From JACKOB01 sp024234575 (GTDB lineage: Bacteria > Pseudomonadota > Gammaproteobacteria > Pseudomonadales > Oleiphilaceae): a DNA stretch of 6,247 nt. Positions 5,399 to 6,247 of the stretch are shown here, one piece after another. A program made the position numbers and the translations under genes. Location of the stretch: contig JBPJFZ010000029.1 in assembly GCA_051208035.1 (NCBI GenBank), forward strand, positions 1 to 6,247, read 5' to 3'. Position 1 is the stretch's first letter. Each line of letters opens with the position of its first letter. Below the pieces are notes generated by a model, which saw nothing but the letters and a program-made list of their open reading frames with translations, made no database searches and was not told the DNA's origin.

Positions 5399-6040
5399 AT
5401 GCGGCGTAAAAAAGGAAGTAACGCCTGGCGCAAATCCAGTACCAAGCTGATTGATAAATACGATCTCAACAGTCGTTGGAAAAAAATAAAGCTGCGCAGT
5501 ATCGATGGCCTGGTCTCGCTGAGCAAGATTCCGGGTCTGCACAGAATCGGACGCATTGCGCGGCCCACCATTAGCATCAGCGAAAAGCAGATTCTTGCCC
5601 GACTGTCGCAGAAACTGCCCTTTCGAAAGCAGTATTTATTATTCTTTGAAGTATTAATCGATAACCCGCGCCTCGACATTCATGCCGTGGATGATCGCTT
5701 CAATCTGGGACTGGATATCCACGTTTACCTCAGCGACGCGCAAGCACGTGTTTTTCATGGGGTGCTGGATATCTCGATGGGGCTGAATTTTGATGCGGCT
5801 CTGGGTACGGTCTATCTGATTGACCCCCGCGTTGCCCAGATGCGTGTTAAAGGTCTGCCGGACGCGCTGGTGCGTAATGTTGCCGGTGTCGTCAACGAAC
5901 TACTCACGAAATATCTCGACCGTTTGCCCGTCTATCGCCTGGAAGAAGACAGCCGTAGTCAGCGCGCCTTAAAGCGTGTACTACGGGCAATTCATTTAGG
6001 TGAAGGGGAAGTGATTTTAGAGTTGGGGATTAACGGTTGA
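5399..6040 (+). CDS. DUF1439 domain-containing protein, no export signal
   Basis: A 213-residue protein. Residues about 57-208 resemble DUF1439, the domain of E. coli lipoprotein YceB, with a lipid-binding-like fold. Family-like parts are ISISEKQILARLSQKLPF (58-75), the strand pair around 91-133, the GTVYLIDPRV element (136-145), ELLTKYLDRLPVYRL (167-181) and the final LGEGEVILEL (200-209). Usual members begin with a lipoprotein signal and a Cys. Here residues 1-56 are highly basic (17 Lys/Arg), with no hydrophobic stretch and no cysteine. The start is firm: AGGA is six bases before ATG, and an in-frame TGA at 5387 blocks a longer form. It may share a transcript with the MBL gene, though TTGATT (5332-5337) and CATAAA (5355-5360) could form a weak own promoter. 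Function unknown. Confidence 0.72.
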   Translation: MRRKKGSNAWRKSSTKLIDKYDLNSRWKKIKLRSIDGLVSLSKIPGLHRIGRIARPTISISEKQILARLSQKLPFRKQYLLFFEVLIDNPRLDIHAVDDRFNLGLDIHVYLSDAQARVFHGVLDISMGLNFDAALGTVYLIDPRVAQMRVKGLPDALVRNVAGVVNELLTKYLDRLPVYRLEEDSRSQRALKRVLRAIHLGEGEVILELGING

Positions 6041-6070
6041 GTTGCCACACCCGTTAACCCCAGCAATTTT
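6024..6070 (+). terminator. Hairpin terminator at the end of the DUF1439 gene
   Basis: GGGGATTAACGG at 6025-6036 pairs with CCGTTAACCCC at 6051-6061 with a single bulged A, and T6024-A6062 adds another pair. The 14-base loop contains the stop codon. A short ATTTTA follows seven bases later, so the T-tract is weak. It may also stop transcripts entering from the insertion sequence on the other strand. Confidence 0.6.
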
Positions 6071-6079
6071 ACTCCTTAG

Positions 6080-6101
6080 TATCAAGTTTGAAGTGCAACA
6101 T
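6080..6101 (-). mobile_element. Terminal inverted repeat, end of an IS30-family element (approximate)
   Basis: The minus strand here, reading TGTTGCACTTCAAACTTGA from 6101, resembles the TGTTGCA(C/T)TT-type termini found in a group of IS30-family elements and follows the transposase stop at 6111 closely. The other end and the target duplication lie outside the window, so the exact boundary (about 6079-6084) is an estimate. Confidence 0.55.
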
Positions 6102-6110
6102 CTTTGATTT

Positions 6111-6247
6111 TTATGTGCCATAAAATTCCTCGATAGGGGAGTTATAGTTGTATCGCTTTCTCGGTCGTCCATTGATCTTGCTGGCAATTTCATCGCATTC
6201 GTCTTGGGTTAATTTCTCCATACTTTTTGTCTTTGGCAGGTACTGTC
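6111..6247 (-). CDS. IS30-family transposase, C-terminal part (runs off the window)
   Basis: The minus strand gives the reading QYLPKTKSMEKLTQDECDEI followed by ASKINGRPRKRYNYNSPIEEFYGT and a TAA stop (6113-6111). The parts QYLPK, LTQ, INGRPRKR and PIEEFYG are the typical end of IS30 transposases (the RPRK-xxx-SPxExFYG tail after the DDE catalytic core). The DDE residues lie beyond the edge, so completeness cannot be judged. It ends 71 bases from the convergent DUF1439 gene, with a terminal repeat in between. Confidence 0.85.
   Translation of the reverse strand, partial: QYLPKTKSMEKLTQDECDEIASKINGRPRKRYNYNSPIEEFYGT

Noticed and set aside
5314..5679. Minus-strand frame of 121 codons opposite the DUF1439 gene
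   Set aside because: Overlaps a better-supported gene with an SD-led ATG; sequence is low in recognisable features.
1..6247. CRISPR array or tRNA/rRNA genes
   Set aside because: No regularly spaced direct repeats and no cloverleaf or rRNA-like stretch seen on either strand.

Overview
This window looks like chromosomal DNA of a gammaproteobacterium, probably a marine or freshwater free-living one (inference). The reasons are moderate G+C content, gamma-type families (DUF1439, YjfB motility protein, DUF2505 with a TetR regulator) and a good flagellar sigma-28 promoter. I cannot name the genus from sequence alone. No tRNA, rRNA or CRISPR array is visible.

Layout. Positions 1-244 hold no gene but contain a widely spaced inverted repeat and a tandem GGCACC repeat. 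Positions 245-1037 (minus strand) are a complete type II toxin-antitoxin module: a DUF1778 ribbon-helix-helix antitoxin followed by, and overlapping, a TacT/AtaT-like GNAT acetyltransferase toxin, with palindromic candidate operators upstream. A small two-helix membrane protein follows on the plus strand (1244-1528). This block is bracketed by inverted copies of a short motif containing AGGTGCCAGAT, so 1-1600 is probably an accessory island.

Positions 1599-2102 (minus) encode a flavin-type split-barrel protein of the pyridoxamine-phosphate-oxidase-like family. It is divergent from a probable two-gene operon (2421-3686, plus) of a DUF2505 protein and a TetR/AcrR regulator. The roughly 320 bp between the divergent genes contain two conspicuous palindromes that are candidate operators.

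Positions 3723-3923 (minus) hold a 66-residue YjfB-family putative motility protein. It starts with GTG and lies behind a near-consensus FliA promoter (TAAAGTTA-N11-GCCGATCC). It is the only motility gene in the window, and its promoter ties it to the flagellar regulon.

Positions 4188-5300 (plus) encode a long metallo-beta-lactamase-fold protein with a strong sigma-70 promoter and a remodelled metal-binding motif. Positions 5399-6040 (plus) encode a DUF1439 protein that, unlike the usual YceB-type lipoproteins, lacks any export signal. A long hairpin at its stop codon is probably the terminator. The right edge (6111-6247, minus) is the C-terminal end of an IS30-family transposase with its terminal repeat, so an insertion sequence sits directly beyond that terminator.

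Most genes are single units with no common pathway. The best-supported functional couplings are the toxin-antitoxin pair, the DUF2505-TetR pair, and the sigma-28-controlled YjfB gene.
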